From NCBI GenBank assembly GCA_030144965.1, contig JAMPUU010000012.1, positions 62,001-126,000 on the forward strand: DNA of 64,000 nucleotides, read 5' to 3'. Under the pieces are notes generated by a model. It had not been told where the DNA came from. It ran no database searches and worked only from the letters and a program-made list of their open reading frames with translations. Below are positions 9,552-19,290 of the stretch, one piece after another. Source of the stretch: Nitrospira sp. BO4 (GTDB lineage: Bacteria; Nitrospirota; Nitrospiria; Nitrospirales; Nitrospiraceae). Numbering within the stretch: position 1 is the first letter of the stretch; the number at the start of each line of letters is the position of its first letter. The translations under genes and the position numbers were made by a program.

Positions 9552-10820
9552 CTAGTGAGTCTTCGCCGTAACCTGCCGGCGCCAAACGTCGGCCCCTAAC
9601 GCTCCTAATTTCTCTTCGATCCGCTCATACCCTCGATCAAGGTGATAGACGCGTTGGACTTGAGTCGTCCCCTCTGCAGCCAAACCAGCGACAATCAGAC
9701 CGGCACTGGCACGAAGGTCGGACGCCATGACCGGAGCGCCGGTGAGTTTCTTTCGCCCGGTCACGACCAGTCGATTACCCTCCACACGGATATCAGCCCC
9801 CATCCGTCGCAATTCTTCTACATGCATGAACCGGCTCTCAAACACCGTTTCGGTTACCACACTTGTACCTTCGGCCAGGCTCATCAAGGCAACCACCTGA
9901 GCCTGCATATCGGTGGGAAACCCGGGAAACGGCAAGGTTTTCACGTCGGTTCCCCTCAGTTTGTCAGGCATGGTCAAACGCACCATGTCCTTCTCCTCCT
10001 GTACATCAGCCCCCATCTCGCGCAACTTCATCAGCACGGCCTCAAGGTGCCCCGGACGGCAGTGCCTAGCCGTCACATCGCCGTGGGTCATGGCAGCCGC
10101 AGCCAGGTAGGTGCCGGCCTCAATGCGATCAGGAATCACTTCGTGGTCTCCGCCATGGAGCTCACGCACGCCTTCGATCGTGATCACGTCTGTTCCGGCC
10201 CCTTGGATTCTGGCGCCGCGCTTCACGAGAAAGTCGGCAAGGTCCACGATCTCCGGCTCCTTCGCCGCATTTTCCAGTACAGTCACGCCTTCGGCCAGCG
10301 ATGCCGCCATCATGATGTTTTCGGTGCCGGTTACCGTCGGTGTATCACAGTAGATGTGTCCACCTCTCAATCGTTTCGCCTTGGCTGTGATATAGCCATG
10401 TTCGATCGCGATGTCAGCTCCTAATTTCGCCAATCCGGCCAAATGAAGATTCACCGGCCTGGAGCCAATCGCGCAACCTCCGGGAAGAGACACTTTGGCT
10501 TCGCCCCACCGGGCAACTAAGGGTCCAAGCACCAACACGGATGCGCGCATGGTCTTGACAAGATCGTAGGGAGCCTCGGTCGATTCAATCACACCGGCTT
10601 GGATGACCGCGCGATTCCCTTCGTGCGATACCTTGGCACCGAGAATTCCCAGGAGCTTTCCCATTGTAAGCACGTCAACGACCCTTGGCACATTGGTGAT
10701 CACACATTCACCGCCGCCCAGAATGGTTGAGGCCAGAATCGGGAGCGCGGAATTCTTTGCACCGCTGATGAGGACTTCCCCGTACAGCCGTTTGCCGCCG
10801 CTGATGAGAATTTCATCCAT
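9552..10820 (-). CDS. murA: UDP-N-acetylglucosamine 1-carboxyvinyltransferase MurA
   Basis: First committed step of peptidoglycan synthesis: transfers enolpyruvyl from PEP to UDP-GlcNAc. The ATG at 10820 ([20 protein letters not shown]) is chosen. The frame extends 19 codons upstream into the end of prmC. The substrate-binding Lys-Asn pair is in [10 protein letters not shown]. The loop that holds the fosfomycin-target Cys reads [15 protein letters not shown], so the Cys is present. 422 residues, normal length. It lies between prmC (10 bases) and hisG (9 bases). Confidence 0.96.
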   Translation of the reverse strand: MDEILISGGKRLYGEVLISGAKNSALPILASTILGGGECVITNVPRVVDVLTMGKLLGILGAKVSHEGNRAVIQAGVIESTEAPYDLVKTMRASVLVLGPLVARWGEAKVSLPGGCAIGSRPVNLHLAGLAKLGADIAIEHGYITAKAKRLRGGHIYCDTPTVTGTENIMMAASLAEGVTVLENAAKEPEIVDLADFLVKRGARIQGAGTDVITIEGVRELHGGDHEVIPDRIEAGTYLAAAAMTHGDVTARHCRPGHLEAVLMKLREMGADVQEEKDMVRLTMPDKLRGTDVKTLPFPGFPTDMQAQVVALMSLAEGTSVVTETVFESRFMHVEELRRMGADIRVEGNRLVVTGRKKLTGAPVMASDLRASAGLIVAGLAAEGTTQVQRVYHLDRGYERIEEKLGALGADVWRRQVTAKTH

Positions 10821-10830
10821 ACAGTGGTTC

Positions 10831-11709
10831 CTACCCTGCCCGCCTCGCGATGAAGACTCGTTCAATGCCGGCCTCATCTTTCACAGTTTGAAGTCCCGTG
10901 TAGCCTCCGGCTTGTTCCGCCGCCTGTCGCACAAGCGATCCCTGTCCCAGGCCAATTTCCATGACGAGCAATCCATCCGGGACAAGGAATTCCTTCGAGT
11001 CTTGGAATAGCCGTTCGTGGACCTCCGTTCCTCGTGGTCCGGCAAGCAAGGCACCTCGAGGCTCGAAATTCCGCACCTCAGGTTGAAGTCGAACCCATTC
11101 CTCGTCAGAGATGTATGGAGGGTTGGAGACAATGACATCAACCGCTCTACCCACATCACGATCTCGAAGCGGCGATAAGAGATCCCCTTCTATCCAGGCA
11201 ATCTTGTCACCCACTGCATGTCGCTCTGCATTACCCTTTGCGACCGTCAGCGCAGCAGCGGAACAATCGAGAGCAAGAATTCGCACCCCCTCGAGAACGG
11301 TCGCGATCGTCACGGCGATACAACCGGATCCGGTACCAACATCAACAAGCGTCGCACCTGCGGCAAGCCCACCCTCCTTGAGAACAGCCTGGACCAGCAG
11401 TTCTGTCTCCGGTCGAGGAATCAGCACCGCTGGGTTCACACGAAACTCGAGCCCGCAAAACTCTTGCGTGCCTAAAATGTATTGCAAGGGTTCTCGTTTT
11501 ATTCGCCTCGACACCAACGCTTCTGCCCGCGCCAGTTGATCGGGCGTCACCGGTTGTTCCACCCGACTTGCCAACTGATGATGTTCCATGCTCAGAGCAT
11601 GGGCCAACAGCCATACGGCTTCCTGTGCTGAGTTGGTTGTCCCAGAGTGATCCAATGCCTGGCGCGTCCACGCCATAAGCGTACCGACCGTCTTCAGCTC
11701 TGTGTTCAT
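10831..11709 (-). CDS. prmC: Release factor glutamine N5-methyltransferase PrmC (HemK)
   Basis: Methylates the Gln of the GGQ motif of release factors, using S-adenosylmethionine. The 292 residues show an N-terminal helical domain and a Rossmann methyltransferase domain with [15 protein letters not shown] (about residues 120-134) and the substrate motif [12 protein letters not shown] (about residues 186-197). It lies 14 bases after prfA, its substrate gene, the classical prfA-prmC pairing. Confidence 0.96.
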   Translation of the reverse strand: MNTELKTVGTLMAWTRQALDHSGTTNSAQEAVWLLAHALSMEHHQLASRVEQPVTPDQLARAEALVSRRIKREPLQYILGTQEFCGLEFRVNPAVLIPRPETELLVQAVLKEGGLAAGATLVDVGTGSGCIAVTIATVLEGVRILALDCSAAALTVAKGNAERHAVGDKIAWIEGDLLSPLRDRDVGRAVDVIVSNPPYISDEEWVRLQPEVRNFEPRGALLAGPRGTEVHERLFQDSKEFLVPDGLLVMEIGLGQGSLVRQAAEQAGGYTGLQTVKDEAGIERVFIARRAG

Positions 11710-11723
11710 GGAGAATTCCGCAC

Positions 11724-12803
11724 CTATACCTTCGCCGTTTCAGCCTGCTGCTGTTGAGCCTTCAGTGCCTGAACGATCTCATCAAGGTCGCCTTCCATCA
11801 CCAATTCCAGCTTGTGAAGCGTCATACCGACTCGGTGATCCGTGACCCGGTTCTGTGGAAAGTTGTATGTGCGAATCTTCTCGCTCCGTTCGCCGCTTCC
11901 CACCTGCGACTTTCTGTTCTGAGCGATCTCCGCATCTTGCTTTTCCCGTTCAGCCTCAACGATCCTGGCACGCAAGGTCCGCATGGCCTTGGTCCGGTTT
12001 TTCAGCTGCGACCGCTCATCCTGGCAGGTCACGACGACACCGGTTGGAAGATGCGTGATTCGAACGGCTGAATACGTCGTGTTTACGCTCTGCCCTCCCG
12101 CCCCAGATGAACAAAACGTATCGATTCGTAGATCCTTCGGATCAATCTGCACGTCCACTTCGTCGACCTCCGGCATGACTGCCACGGTCACGGTGGATGT
12201 GTGAATGCGGCCGCTCGCCTCCGTCACGGGGACCCGCTGCACTCGATGCACACCGGCTTCATACTTGAAGTGGCTGTACGCTCCCTTGCCCTCGATCAAG
12301 GCAACAATGTTCTTGTAGCCGCCGATGCCCGTCTCGGATGCTTCAACGGTATCAACCTTAAACCCTTTCTTTTCAGCATATTTGATGTACAGCCGAAACA
12401 GCTCGCCGGCGAACAATGCCGCCTCGTCTCCGCCGGTTCCGGCTCGAATTTCAAGCACCAAGCTCTTCTCGTCCCGTGGATCTTTTGGAATCAAGAATTC
12501 TCTGACTTGCCCTTCTATTTCCTCCCGTTGTCGCTCCAAGTCGGCTTTCTCTTCCACCGCAAGCTTATGCAACTCGCTGCCGGCAGAGGGGTCGGCAAGA
12601 ATTTGCATCGCGTCTTCCAGTTGTTTCGCGTATTCGTGGTAAGTGCCCAAAAGTCTGACCGCCGGTTCGAGATCAGTCCTCTCCTTACTGAGCTTGTGTA
12701 ACAAGGTCGGTTGGCTGACAACGGACGGATCCATGAGCTGATCGGTCAACTCCTGAAACCGTGACGCGAGGCTCTCCCATTTCTTGAGTAACACCGCTTC
12801 CAT
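11724..12803 (-). CDS. prfA: Peptide chain release factor 1 (RF1)
   Basis: Terminates translation at UAA and UAG. The ATG at 12803 (MEAVLLKKWESLASRFQEL) is chosen, since the upstream 22 codons of the frame run across the rpmE terminator. The GGQ peptidyl-hydrolysis motif is in SSGAGGQSVNTTYSAV (about residue 230). The PVTEASGRIHTSTVTVAVMPE segment before it is typical of RF1. The stop-codon recognition tripeptide PxT of RF1 should lie in the region of HRVQRVPVTEASGR (PVT visible). 359 residues. First gene of the prfA-prmC-murA-his run. Confidence 0.97.
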   Translation of the reverse strand: MEAVLLKKWESLASRFQELTDQLMDPSVVSQPTLLHKLSKERTDLEPAVRLLGTYHEYAKQLEDAMQILADPSAGSELHKLAVEEKADLERQREEIEGQVREFLIPKDPRDEKSLVLEIRAGTGGDEAALFAGELFRLYIKYAEKKGFKVDTVEASETGIGGYKNIVALIEGKGAYSHFKYEAGVHRVQRVPVTEASGRIHTSTVTVAVMPEVDEVDVQIDPKDLRIDTFCSSGAGGQSVNTTYSAVRITHLPTGVVVTCQDERSQLKNRTKAMRTLRARIVEAEREKQDAEIAQNRKSQVGSGERSEKIRTYNFPQNRVTDHRVGMTLHKLELVMEGDLDEIVQALKAQQQQAETAKV

Positions 12804-12843
12804 CGTTCCTACCTTTAATCTTACACGGTCACATCGAGGGAAT

Positions 12844-12885
12844 AAAAAAAGAGACCCTGCTTCGCTCACGAAGCAGGGTCTCTTT
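12844..12885 (-). terminator. Strong intrinsic terminator after rpmE
   Basis: A perfect inverted repeat (arms 12869-12885 and 12848-12864, 17 bp, 4-base loop) contains AGAGACCCTGCTTCG and its complement. On the minus strand it is followed by a run of T residues. It ends the rpmE transcript just before prfA, so prfA would need a promoter in the short space that remains or readthrough. Confidence 0.85.
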
Positions 12886-12901
12886 CATACCGGGTGCTGC
12901 G

Positions 12902-13108
12902 CTACTTGCCCGTCTTCGCGTACTTCTTTTTGAACCGCTCAACGCGTCCTTCAGTATCCACGATCTTTTGCGTACCCGTGAAGAACGGGTGGCAATTGGA
13001 ACAGATATCAACGCTGACGTCACCGATGGTAGTACGCGTCTTGAACGAGTTTCCACAGGCGCAGTGGACGGTCGCCTCACGATAGACCGGATGAATACCC
13101 TTCTGCAT
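12902..13108 (-). CDS. rpmE: 50S ribosomal protein L31, zinc-binding form
   Basis: Small protein of the large ribosomal subunit. The 68 residues start [19 protein letters not shown]. The four cysteines of the zinc-binding C+ form are present (HCACG near residues 15-19 and [10 protein letters not shown] near residues 36-45). The C-terminal [12 protein letters not shown] is typical. It lies downstream of rho and upstream of a strong terminator. Confidence 0.97.
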   Translation of the reverse strand: MQKGIHPVYREATVHCACGNSFKTRTTIGDVSVDICSNCHPFFTGTQKIVDTEGRVERFKKKYAKTGK

Positions 13109-13204
13109 GACTTACGACTCCTTACCGAAAAATTTCAAACGCGAGTGCCCCATTCCTAAAAGGGCAATACTTTATCTGAAGGAAGCCCAAGAAACAAGCA
13201 CCGC

Positions 13205-14452
13205 CTATCGGTTCATCGATTGGAGAAACTCTTGATTGCTCTTGGAGCCACTAATCTTATCCATCAAGAATTCCATCGCTTCCATCGTGCCCAATGGGCT
13301 GAGCACTTTGCGCAGAATCCACATTTTATTGAGCCGATCCTTGTCCACCAACAATTCTTCCTTTCTCGTCCCGGACTGACTGATATCGATTGCGGGGAAG
13401 AGACGCTTGTCGGCCAGACGGCGATCCAAGTGAACTTCCATATTCCCGGTTCCCTTGAACTCTTCAAAGATAACGTCATCCATACGGCTGCCTGTATCCA
13501 CAAGCGCGGTCGCCATGATGGTCAGGCTGCCGCCGTTCTCAATGTTGCGAGCCGCTCCGAAGAAGCGCTTCGGCCGTTGTAGCGCGTTGGAATCTAGACC
13601 GCCGGAGAGCACCTTCCCGCTGGGCGGCGCTATGGTGTTATAGGCACGAGCAAGGCGCGTGATGCTGTCCAGGAGAATGACGACGTCCTTCTTGTGTTCA
13701 ACAAGACGCTTTGCCTTCTCCAACACCATTTCAGCAACTTGGGCATGCCGCTGAGCCGGTTCATCAAAGGTGGAACTGATGACTTCCGCCTTTACCTGTC
13801 GTTGCCAGTCGGTGACTTCCTCCGGTCGTTCGTCAATTAGCAAAACAATAAGAGTCACTTCCTTGTGATTCTTGAGGATCGCTCGGGCAATCGCCTGCAG
13901 CAGCATCGTCTTCCCGGTCCGGGGGGCCGCCACAATCAACCCCCGTTGGCCTTTACCGATCGGAGTGGTCAAATCCATCACGCGGGTACAATATTCCTCG
14001 CGGTCGAATTCCAGATTGAGTCGCTCTTCGGGATACAAGGGGGTGAGGTTATCGAATAGAATCTTATCCCGCGCGACTTCAGGGTCTTCGTAGTTGACCT
14101 TCTCGACCTTGAGCAGGGCGAAATATCGCTCGCTTTCTTTCGGGGGACGGATTTGGCCCGACACAATGTCGCCTGTGCGAAGGTTGAACCGGCGTATCTG
14201 TGACGGCGAGATGTAAATGTCGTCGGGACCCGGCAGATAATTGGAGTCCGGTGCGCGGAGAAAACCAAATCCATCGGGAAGAGTCTCCAGCACCCCTTCT
14301 CCGAAGACCACCCCATTTTTTTCGGTCTGAGCTTGGAGGATCGCAAAGATCAACTCCTGCTTTCTCAGATTGGCGGCTCCTTCGATTTTCAGTTCCCGAG
14401 CCACATCGTTCAGGTCGGCAATGGATTTCTGTTTTAACTCTGCAAGATGCAT
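13205..14452 (-). CDS. rho: Transcription termination factor Rho
   Basis: Hexameric RNA helicase that ends transcription. It has an N-terminal Rho_N helical domain ([20 protein letters not shown]), a cold-shock-like RNA-binding domain ([19 protein letters not shown]), and a RecA-like ATPase with Walker [12 protein letters not shown] and Walker [14 protein letters not shown]. The Q-loop and R-loop regions [21 protein letters not shown] are present. About 415 residues. I prefer the ATG at 14452 because it matches other Rho N-termini and follows AGGGGGG. An ATG at 14476, also with an AGGAG, is possible. A near-consensus promoter lies 326 bases upstream, so the leader is long. Confidence 0.96.
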   Translation of the reverse strand: MHLAELKQKSIADLNDVARELKIEGAANLRKQELIFAILQAQTEKNGVVFGEGVLETLPDGFGFLRAPDSNYLPGPDDIYISPSQIRRFNLRTGDIVSGQIRPPKESERYFALLKVEKVNYEDPEVARDKILFDNLTPLYPEERLNLEFDREEYCTRVMDLTTPIGKGQRGLIVAAPRTGKTMLLQAIARAILKNHKEVTLIVLLIDERPEEVTDWQRQVKAEVISSTFDEPAQRHAQVAEMVLEKAKRLVEHKKDVVILLDSITRLARAYNTIAPPSGKVLSGGLDSNALQRPKRFFGAARNIENGGSLTIMATALVDTGSRMDDVIFEEFKGTGNMEVHLDRRLADKRLFPAIDISQSGTRKEELLVDKDRLNKMWILRKVLSPLGTMEAMEFLMDKISGSKSNQEFLQSMNR

Positions 14453-14777
14453 TACTTCCCCCCTAGCTACTGACATACAACTCCTCTCCATCCTTGGCTC
14501 GGATACCGTCTAGAAGAATTCGCCCAAGCTGATTGGCCATGCAAAGCGCGTTTTGGTCTCGGCGATGAGCTTAATTAAGTTTTGGTTTGTCGGGTTGGAA
14601 GAACTCGTGGAAGTTCGTTGTCTATTTTTCTTCTCAGGAAACTATGGCTGCCCAAACAAAGTCTGCTGGTCGGCTTGCTAATGACTACACTCACACTGCT
14701 GCTAGGTTTGATTCGAGATAGGTTCCGGAATTGAATTCTAAATGGGAGAGAATCAGCTCGCTCTAGATCCTTTGGCA

Positions 14778-14806
14778 ATGATACCCACGCACCAATCGGT
14801 TGTCAA
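14778..14806 (-). promoter_or_regulatory. Near-consensus sigma-70 promoter for rho, with a long leader
   Basis: On the minus strand TTGACA (14806-14801), a 17-base spacer and TATCAT (14783-14778) form a near-consensus promoter. The start of transcription would be near 14771. The remaining leader up to rho (about 300 bases, 14453-14771) has no gene that I can support. The rest of the intergenic space up to 14924 holds no other clear element. Confidence 0.75.
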
Positions 14807-14924
14807 CTAGCATTTGGATTTTTGTTTCCTGCAAGAATTTTCCCGTCGCAGCCAATCGACATTATCATATTCTCGACTTGTTCACAGAATGTAAAGTATG
14901 TTACACAGACAAGACGATTACCAT

Positions 14925-15341
14925 ATGGCACGGGACGAAAACGAAACCAGCCCAGATCGGGTCTTCTCCCTCTTCGAGGCGAATCAGTTAATCCCTCAGC
15001 TCCAGGCGCACCTGTCGACGGTCCAAGAAAGTAAGGCCGTGCTTCTGCGAACCCGTGAGGAAGTGAGCAAAGCCTCGGCCAAGGCTTGTTTTGGAGGGGG
15101 GACACCCGCCGGAGTCCCGTATGTGAAAAGCCTCCAGGACATCAGCACCAACCTCCACGCTATCCATGAGTTGGGAGTCGTTGTGAAGGACATCGACCTA
15201 GGGTTGTGCGACTTTCCGCATATCCGCAACGGCCGAATCGTCTACTTGTGCTGGAAACTCGGCGAAAAGGAAATCCGTTGGTGGCACGAAGTTACAACCG
15301 GATACAACGATCGTTGTCCCATTGAAGAAGAACCTACCTAG
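14925..15341 (+). CDS. DUF2203 family protein
   Basis: Function unknown. The ATG at 14925 (MARDENETSPDRVFSLFEAN) is preferred over one nine codons earlier. The 138 residues have a helical N-terminal half (LIPQLQAHLSTVQESKAVLL) and the C-terminal signature of DUF2203: VVVKDIDLGLCDFPHIRNGR, then YLCWKLGEKEIRWWHE. Such proteins are small, soluble and widespread in deep-branching bacteria. It lies divergent from rho and 54 bases ahead of a YciI-like gene, with which it may be co-transcribed. Confidence 0.85.
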   Translation: MARDENETSPDRVFSLFEANQLIPQLQAHLSTVQESKAVLLRTREEVSKASAKACFGGGTPAGVPYVKSLQDISTNLHAIHELGVVVKDIDLGLCDFPHIRNGRIVYLCWKLGEKEIRWWHEVTTGYNDRCPIEEEPT

Positions 15342-15395
15342 TCCGATCCCTCGGCCCGATAGAACAGGGACAAACCTGATCAGCAAACCAGTGAT

Positions 15396-15674
15396 ATGAA
15401 GTTCGTCATCATCGGTTACGATAGCCCAGAGGGAGAAGCCAAGCGGAAGGTGCATCGTCCTGCTCATTTGGCCAACCTCGAACCGCTGGATAAGGAAGGG
15501 CGAGTGGTTTTGGCCGGCCCCCTGACGGATAAAACCGGAAGCTTGCTGGTATTGGAGTTCGAGACTCAGGCGGAGGCCGAAGAGTTCGCCCGCAATGACC
15601 CATATACGGTTCAAGGTGTCTTCGAAAGACTTGAAATTCACCCATTTATGCAGGTTTTTCCCAAACAAGCCTGA
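15396..15674 (+). CDS. YciI-like protein
   Basis: 92-residue protein of the YCII-related ferredoxin-like fold. The family's conserved His and Asp can be seen: RPAHLANLEPLDKEGRVVLAGPL has the His, and FARNDPYTVQGVFERLEIHPF has the Asp-Pro-Tyr and the Phe/His of the C-terminal motif. Family members are small putative enzymes of unclear substrate. It follows the DUF2203 gene on the same strand. Confidence 0.88.
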   Translation: MKFVIIGYDSPEGEAKRKVHRPAHLANLEPLDKEGRVVLAGPLTDKTGSLLVLEFETQAEAEEFARNDPYTVQGVFERLEIHPFMQVFPKQA

Positions 15675-15721
15675 CGCTCCCCTCGTGCGCTGTACAAGAC
15701 TTGCCCTTCACTTTAGAAGCA

Positions 15722-15750
15722 TTGTCTGACCTGAACCCGAGCGGTATAGT
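15722..15750 (+). promoter_or_regulatory. Putative promoter placed to give a leaderless transcript
   Basis: TTGTCT (15722-15727), a 17-base spacer and TATAGT (15745-15750). The first ATG of the next gene is at 15757, six bases after the -10 box, so transcription would begin at or next to the start codon. If initiation is instead at the ATG at 15772, the leader would be about 15 bases. Confidence 0.5.
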
Positions 15751-15756
15751 TGTGGC

Positions 15757-17028
15757 ATGACTTTTCGCCACATGTCGGGTGTGATTTCAATCATCACTGT
15801 CTCAGTACTCGCTCTGTATCAATACACGAATGCTTCGGAAACCACCATCGTGGCTGAAGGACACTATGTGATGGGAGATGGTGACACGCTGGCCCTAGCT
15901 GAGGAACGAGTGCTCCAGCGAGCCCAACGTAGAGCGGTTGAAGAAGCAGGATTATACATTGAGTCAACCTTTCACGACCTAGAAAGAATCGAGGCCGGCA
16001 CGAATTTCCAATCAAGTTCATTGGAGGTTCGCACTATTGCTGCCGCAATAACAAAAACCGAAATTCTGGAGTCACGCCGCTCTTTCGTAAATGACCGGCC
16101 TAGTTTCTATACTCGTATTCGCGCGGTCGTCGACCTCGATAACCTTCAAGCAGCAGTTCAGCGATGGCAGTCCGAACAGCGTTTGGCCGAACACTTTCGT
16201 CGTCTTCAGAAAGAGAATACCGAACTCAAAGCGCAGCTCGATGAGCTGAGGACCTCTCCTATTAGAGCGCGGACTCTTATTATCGAGCCCCTTGGCCGCA
16301 CTAATAAGGCCCGTGAACAGGCTCGAACCTTGGTCGAGAAAGCAATTCTCGCTCAGCTTCTTCCCCAGAAGCTTGACTTGACCTCGCAGGCGGCTGCCTT
16401 GGACCCTCAATCCGTCGAACCTTTGATCGTACGCGGCCAAACATACTTGCGGCTCGCTTCCGCTGCATATTCCAATAGATCTAGGCCAAGCGAATATTCG
16501 GAATATGTCGATAATGCCCGGATGGATTTCGATCGTGCACTGCTCATGGATCCGAGAAATACCTGGGCTCTTCTTGGTCATGGCGACGTCAACACGTGGC
16601 TCAATCGTCCCGAGGAAGCCGCGCACTCGTTCGAGCAGGCCCTCGCGTTGGATCCCTTCTTTGACCTGGCACGTCACCGGCTCATTGATTTGTACACCGC
16701 CGAGGCCCGAAAATTGGTCGCTCTCAAACAGTGGTCCGCTGCTCTAACAGTCTTGCACAAGTGCTTACCGCCTCGAATTCCTGACAGTTGGATTCCCTAC
16801 CAGAAAGAGGCGTATTTTCTCAGGAGCACGGTCTATAGGAAGTTGGAAAAACCGATCCAGGCAATCGACGACCTCAGCGCGATCCTACGAGCCGATCCCA
16901 CCGATTTTCATATCTTGCTCGCAAGAGCAAAGCTTTATCAGGAAGGACTTGAAGGGCGCTCCGCAAAAGACGATTACGAGCGAGCTTGTATGCTCGGATC
17001 AACGGAGGCCTGCGAACAGCTCCCATAG
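15757..17028 (+). CDS. Exported TPR protein with an N-terminal FlgT/LPP20-like domain
   Basis: Unknown function. About 423 residues. The N-terminus has a hydrophobic signal (GVISIITVSVLALYQYTNAS) and then an AEGHYVMGDGDT..ALAEERVL QRAQRRAVEEAG segment. This resembles the N-terminal domain of LPP20/FlgT-type envelope proteins, in which a glycine-rich turn precedes an Ala-rich helix. A short coiled coil follows (residues about 130-165, RLQKENTELKAQLDEL). Several TPR-like repeats fill the rest (residues about 205-410, e.g. FDRALLMDPRNTWALLGHG and FEQALALDPFFDLARHRL). It probably acts in the periplasm as a scaffold; this is inference. No neighbour explains its role. Confidence 0.7.
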   Translation: MTFRHMSGVISIITVSVLALYQYTNASETTIVAEGHYVMGDGDTLALAEERVLQRAQRRAVEEAGLYIESTFHDLERIEAGTNFQSSSLEVRTIAAAITKTEILESRRSFVNDRPSFYTRIRAVVDLDNLQAAVQRWQSEQRLAEHFRRLQKENTELKAQLDELRTSPIRARTLIIEPLGRTNKAREQARTLVEKAILAQLLPQKLDLTSQAAALDPQSVEPLIVRGQTYLRLASAAYSNRSRPSEYSEYVDNARMDFDRALLMDPRNTWALLGHGDVNTWLNRPEEAAHSFEQALALDPFFDLARHRLIDLYTAEARKLVALKQWSAALTVLHKCLPPRIPDSWIPYQKEAYFLRSTVYRKLEKPIQAIDDLSAILRADPTDFHILLARAKLYQEGLEGRSAKDDYERACMLGSTEACEQLP

Positions 17029-17103
17029 CGACTTTTCTTCACTTGGGGGTTCCTTGGGGTCACTGCGCAAGCCCTTGTTCCGGACCGGTCGTAGAACCCT
17101 CAT

Positions 17104-17133
17104 TTGACAATACAAAAGAGTGCTACCTATAAT
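17104..17133 (+). promoter_or_regulatory. Consensus sigma-70 promoter of the oxidoreductase operon
   Basis: Perfect TTGACA (17104-17109), an 18-base spacer and perfect TATAAT (17128-17133). Transcription should start near 17140, leaving about 210 bases of leader before the first gene at 17351. This is the best promoter in the window and fits a highly expressed central carbon enzyme. The leader has no clear hairpin or gene. Confidence 0.85.
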
Positions 17134-17350
17134 GCGGCGGGCATTGTGCGCGACGGTCTGTGCTCCTTAACCTGCTTGGGACAAAGGGCCTAATTTGTCT
17201 ATCCGATAGTGGCCCGAAAGCTCGTTTCCGTGGGCCTTCTGCGATGTTGCGGAATGATTGAGAAACAGCTTAGAGTGTTTAGAGAATCAAGTGGCTGAAA
17301 AAACACCATTTCTTCCATCAACCCAATATTTTCCCGGAGTGTAGGTTGTG

Positions 17351-17983
17351 ATGAGTGATTATCGTGTGCTCCCAGGACCAGAACACTTTCTTCCACCAGC
17401 CGCTGCCAGCATGGGGATTCGACTACCGAATCCAGGAGAAGCCCACATCAACGGTGTGATCACCTCGGAAGATCAAGCCTATGAAGAAGCAGCGCGTCAG
17501 TTCTTAATGGCGAAAGTCCCGACAATCTTCCCCGGGCCCTTGGTGCTGTGGGCATGGAACGAAAAGGCTGCAAAGAAAGCGACGGCCATTCGACATCTTT
17601 TTAACACGCTCAAGGAATGCGTTCAGCCGAGCCAAAGGCCGATGTTGATTCCAATGCCGGACTACCGCCCCAAGTATCCAAAGATCAACCCAGAAGTCGA
17701 GATCAACCCGAATCATCCCAATTTGACGATCTGGCACAACAAGATCGACTGCTGCATATTTATCGGCGTCCATTGTCACCAGGCTAATCTGTCGCTAAAA
17801 ATCATTCGCGGTGGAACATCCTGTTATACTATCGCTATGTGTGCGCAGGCCGGCCATGAGGATGCCATGCTTTCATTCCGCGATGCATCCGTCGACAAGA
17901 TCATGCGATTGGCCGATACCGTGAAGCGATTGAAAGGGACCGTCCAGCCACGTTTGTCAGCCAAAAACGGGGCTTCGAATTAA
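17351..17983 (+). CDS. Accessory (epsilon-like) subunit of 2-oxoacid:ferredoxin oxidoreductase
   Basis: First gene of the five-gene oxidoreductase operon. The 210-residue product (from ATG 17351; GTG at 17348 is an alternative) has no iron-sulfur motif of the CxxCxxC type. It does have a Cys/His-containing segment NKIDCCIFIGVHCHQANLS and RGGTSCYTIAMCAQAGHEDA. Five-subunit enzymes of Hydrogenobacter and Nitrospira carry an extra small subunit of this kind beside alpha, beta, gamma and delta, and the assignment rests on that context plus position. Its precise role is not known to me. It follows a long leader from a consensus promoter and is 40 bases ahead of the alpha gene. Confidence 0.65.
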   Translation: MSDYRVLPGPEHFLPPAAASMGIRLPNPGEAHINGVITSEDQAYEEAARQFLMAKVPTIFPGPLVLWAWNEKAAKKATAIRHLFNTLKECVQPSQRPMLIPMPDYRPKYPKINPEVEINPNHPNLTIWHNKIDCCIFIGVHCHQANLSLKIIRGGTSCYTIAMCAQAGHEDAMLSFRDASVDKIMRLADTVKRLKGTVQPRLSAKNGASN

Positions 17984-18023
17984 CGATTTGAGACCCACGA
18001 GCGTGTGAAAGGAGGCCGAGTCC

Positions 18024-19235
18024 ATGGCAGAAACAAAATCAGTCATTGGAACGAAAAATAAGAAAGGGCAAACCTATACAGATACCTGGAAAATGATGAA
18101 TGAGGCTCCGCGCACGCCTTCATTCTTCACGGGCAGCGAAGTCATCAAGGAAGCTCTGCGTCGGGCAAGTTGCGATGTCATGATCGCGTATCCGATCACA
18201 CCACAGAGTGAAGCCGCCGCATTGATCGGCGAATTATTTGCGGAAGGCTATATCGGAGACTATTTCCGAGGCGAGAGCGAATTTGCCGTCATGTCGCAAT
18301 GCGCAGGTTCCGCGTTTGGCGGGGCTCGTGTGTTCACGACAACAGCAGGACCGGGCACCATGCGCGCTATGGAAAACTTTCCAATGTGGGCTGGGTCGAG
18401 GTTGCCAATCCAAATGATCGTAACCTGCCGGGGTATCAACTCCCCCTTGTCAATACAACCGGACACTCTTGAGATTGCCTACTTGCTGAATACCGGCATG
18501 CTGGTGTGGCACGCAGAAACTGCTCAAGACTTCTTCGATTGGATTCTGAAGGGGTACATGGTCTCTGAAGAGCCGGATGTGCACCTCCCGCTCGCACTCT
18601 GCTGCGATGGATTCTTCGTTACACACACAAAAGATGTCGTGAATCTCACTCCTGCGGACATGTGCCTCCCGCCATATGATCCCTACCGATCCCCCGTACC
18701 GTGTATGGATATGGAATGTCCGCCTGTTCGCATGATGCGCGATCCATTTGTCATGAAGAGTAACTATATCAGCTATGCAACCCATGCCAGTTGGCAGCAA
18801 GAGATTTGGGCTGCTGTCGAACGCTCGCGAAAACATTCGATCCATTGGCTGAATGGTCTGATCGACACGGAAAATACAGACGCAGATGTCGTGATCGTAG
18901 CTTCAGGCACTGCTGTTTCTCAGGGTCGAGAAGCGATCCGGTTGTTGGAGGACGAAGGCGTGCGATGTGGTCTAGTGAAGGTTAAAACATTACGCCCCTG
19001 GCCGGAAGAAGAAATTCGAGAGGCTACCAAGAACGCGAAACACATTTTTGTGCCAGAGTTCAACGTGACCGGTTGGCTCGCCAAGGAAATCCGGGCGACG
19101 ATCCCAAATCCTCATCGTGTTCATGCCGGTCCGCATGTCTGCGGCGGCATGACTATGCCACCCGAAATTATCGTATCGGAGATCAAGACAGCCCTCGGGA
19201 TGAAGACCTTCTCCCTGGCTGGTCGTGGAAGCTGA
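18024..19235 (+). CDS. 2-oxoacid (probably pyruvate):ferredoxin oxidoreductase, alpha subunit
   Basis: Subunit with the pyrimidine-binding domain for thiamine diphosphate and the transketolase-C-like domain II. The 403 residues begin with a GGAGG ribosome-binding site six bases before the ATG. Motifs: AYPITPQSEAAALIGEL with the conserved PITP (about residues 55-70), RGESEFAVMSQCAGSAFGGAR with the catalytic-site Glu, and TTTAGPGTMRAMEN. The C-terminal domain (about residues 270-385) reads ADVVIVASGTAVSQGREAIR and GLVKVKTLRPWPEEEI. In Nitrospira the enzyme fixes CO2 in the reductive TCA cycle or feeds acetyl-CoA to pyruvate. Whether the substrate is pyruvate or 2-oxoglutarate is decided better by the beta subunit. 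Confidence 0.9.
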   Translation: MAETKSVIGTKNKKGQTYTDTWKMMNEAPRTPSFFTGSEVIKEALRRASCDVMIAYPITPQSEAAALIGELFAEGYIGDYFRGESEFAVMSQCAGSAFGGARVFTTTAGPGTMRAMENFPMWAGSRLPIQMIVTCRGINSPLSIQPDTLEIAYLLNTGMLVWHAETAQDFFDWILKGYMVSEEPDVHLPLALCCDGFFVTHTKDVVNLTPADMCLPPYDPYRSPVPCMDMECPPVRMMRDPFVMKSNYISYATHASWQQEIWAAVERSRKHSIHWLNGLIDTENTDADVVIVASGTAVSQGREAIRLLEDEGVRCGLVKVKTLRPWPEEEIREATKNAKHIFVPEFNVTGWLAKEIRATIPNPHRVHAGPHVCGGMTMPPEIIVSEIKTALGMKTFSLAGRGS

Positions 19236-19290
19236 GTTGCACTGACTTCGAACCTGTTCGCTCTAGATGAGCGTACCTGAGGAGGCCATA

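Noticed and set aside
9642-10424. 260-codon plus-strand frame opposite murA
   Set aside because: Entirely antisense to murA, whose motifs are intact.
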